This document shows positions 63,536 to 64,000 of a DNA stretch of 64,000 nt, piece by piece. The translations under genes and the position numbers were made by a program. Numbering within the stretch: position 1 is the stretch's first letter; the number at the start of each line of letters is the position of its first letter. The stretch lies in the NCBI RefSeq assembly GCF_000165425.1, contig NW_001799233.1:65256-129255 (forward strand), read 5' to 3'. The DNA is from Paramecium tetraurelia. Taxonomy: Eukaryota; Ciliophora; Oligohymenophorea; Peniculida; Parameciidae. Below the pieces are notes generated by a model. The model did no database searches. It was not told the origin of the DNA and worked only from the letters and a program-made list of their open reading frames with translations.

Positions 63536-64000
63536 TTATTTTACATTCATTTAGTTTAAATTAACTATTTGTTATAATTTTAAGTTAAATCCAAATGATT
63601 TTTTATTAGATGAAAGATATTTTAACAAATAAGAATTCCTTAAATAAAACTTAATCTCTCTAAGAGATTTAGTAATTTAAAATCTAATTATTTTATAGTT
63701 TAATTGAATGCATTATTAAAAAATAATGATAAACTTTGCTAATATTTTAGTTTGTTTATGTAAATTAGTATATATTTCAAGTTATTCAGAAATAACTTTG
63801 ATTTCAATTTTATATTCCTTCAAAATAATGATTGAATATTAAAAAGATAAGGAGACCTTAATAAATTATCTAAGAATTGAATTGAAATTATTGAGTTATA
63901 GTCATTAGATATATATTCTTTTTTATTTAAATTTACATTTCAGTAATTTAATATAGATTTATAATAAAGTATAAAATTCTAAATTATAGCATCATAATAT
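63536..64000. other. AT-rich intergenic DNA to the window end
   Basis: About 465 bp with only short frames. No telomeric C4A2/C3A3-type repeat is present, so the window does not end at a chromosome end. Confidence 0.5.

Overview
Organism. The window reads as macronuclear (somatic) DNA of a Paramecium-like ciliate. The evidence is direct: the DNA is very AT-rich; long reading frames open only when TAA and TAG are read as Gln and TGA is the only stop; conserved glutamines in known families are written TAA/TAG (for example the Gln in [14 protein letters not shown] of the GSK3 gene); and introns are tiny, mostly 21-33 nt, running from GTA to TAG/AAG. Open frames under the standard code are therefore mostly fragments of real genes. 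I spliced genes by hand. Where I say the length 'closes', start to stop minus introns is divisible by three. No telomeric repeats are seen at either end, and no internal eliminated sequence was recognised.

Layout. 0.2-4.5 kb, plus strand: RING protein (probably entering from the left), an uncertain small ORF, an ARMC9 homologue and a C2HC zinc-finger protein. 4.6-11.2 kb, minus strand: DNA polymerase kappa, GSK3, a Yippee protein, a 69-aa MGC-starting protein and a coiled-coil protein. 11.64-11.79 kb: a U1 snRNA gene. 12-27.3 kb, plus strand: a VHS/poly-Q/ear-domain adaptor, an apparently broken gene, two unknown proteins, unresolved coding DNA, and a large TRANK1-like UvrD helicase. 27.4-31.7 kb, minus: a GIDE/MUL1-like membrane protein and a coiled-coil plus SMP lipid-transfer protein. 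31.8-37 kb: a GRIP golgin and several small unknown genes. 38.4-49.8 kb, minus: one giant multi-pass membrane protein of about 3,780 aa. 51.3-64 kb: casein kinase 1, a YTH m6A reader, SmF, a degenerate kinase, a Ser/Thr kinase, a kinase with four EF-hands, a PX protein and a small basic protein.

How the genes relate. There are no operons; neighbours are functionally unrelated, as usual in this lineage. Two themes recur: membrane traffic and contact (VHS adaptor, golgin, PX, SMP, GIDE-type and giant membrane proteins) and signalling kinases (GSK3, CK1, a CDPK-like kinase, one further kinase and a pseudokinase). RNA processing is represented by U1 snRNA, SmF and the YTH protein. Gene density is high, with AT-rich gaps at about 8.4-9.4, 35.2-36.3, 37.4-38.4 and 49.8-51.3 kb.

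Limits. All homology calls are by eye from remembered family motifs. Intron positions are inferred from frame and splice consensus, without transcripts. A few loci (15.7-16.7, 18.4-20.1, 22.5-23.7, 56.8-57.9 kb) could not be resolved into clean gene models.
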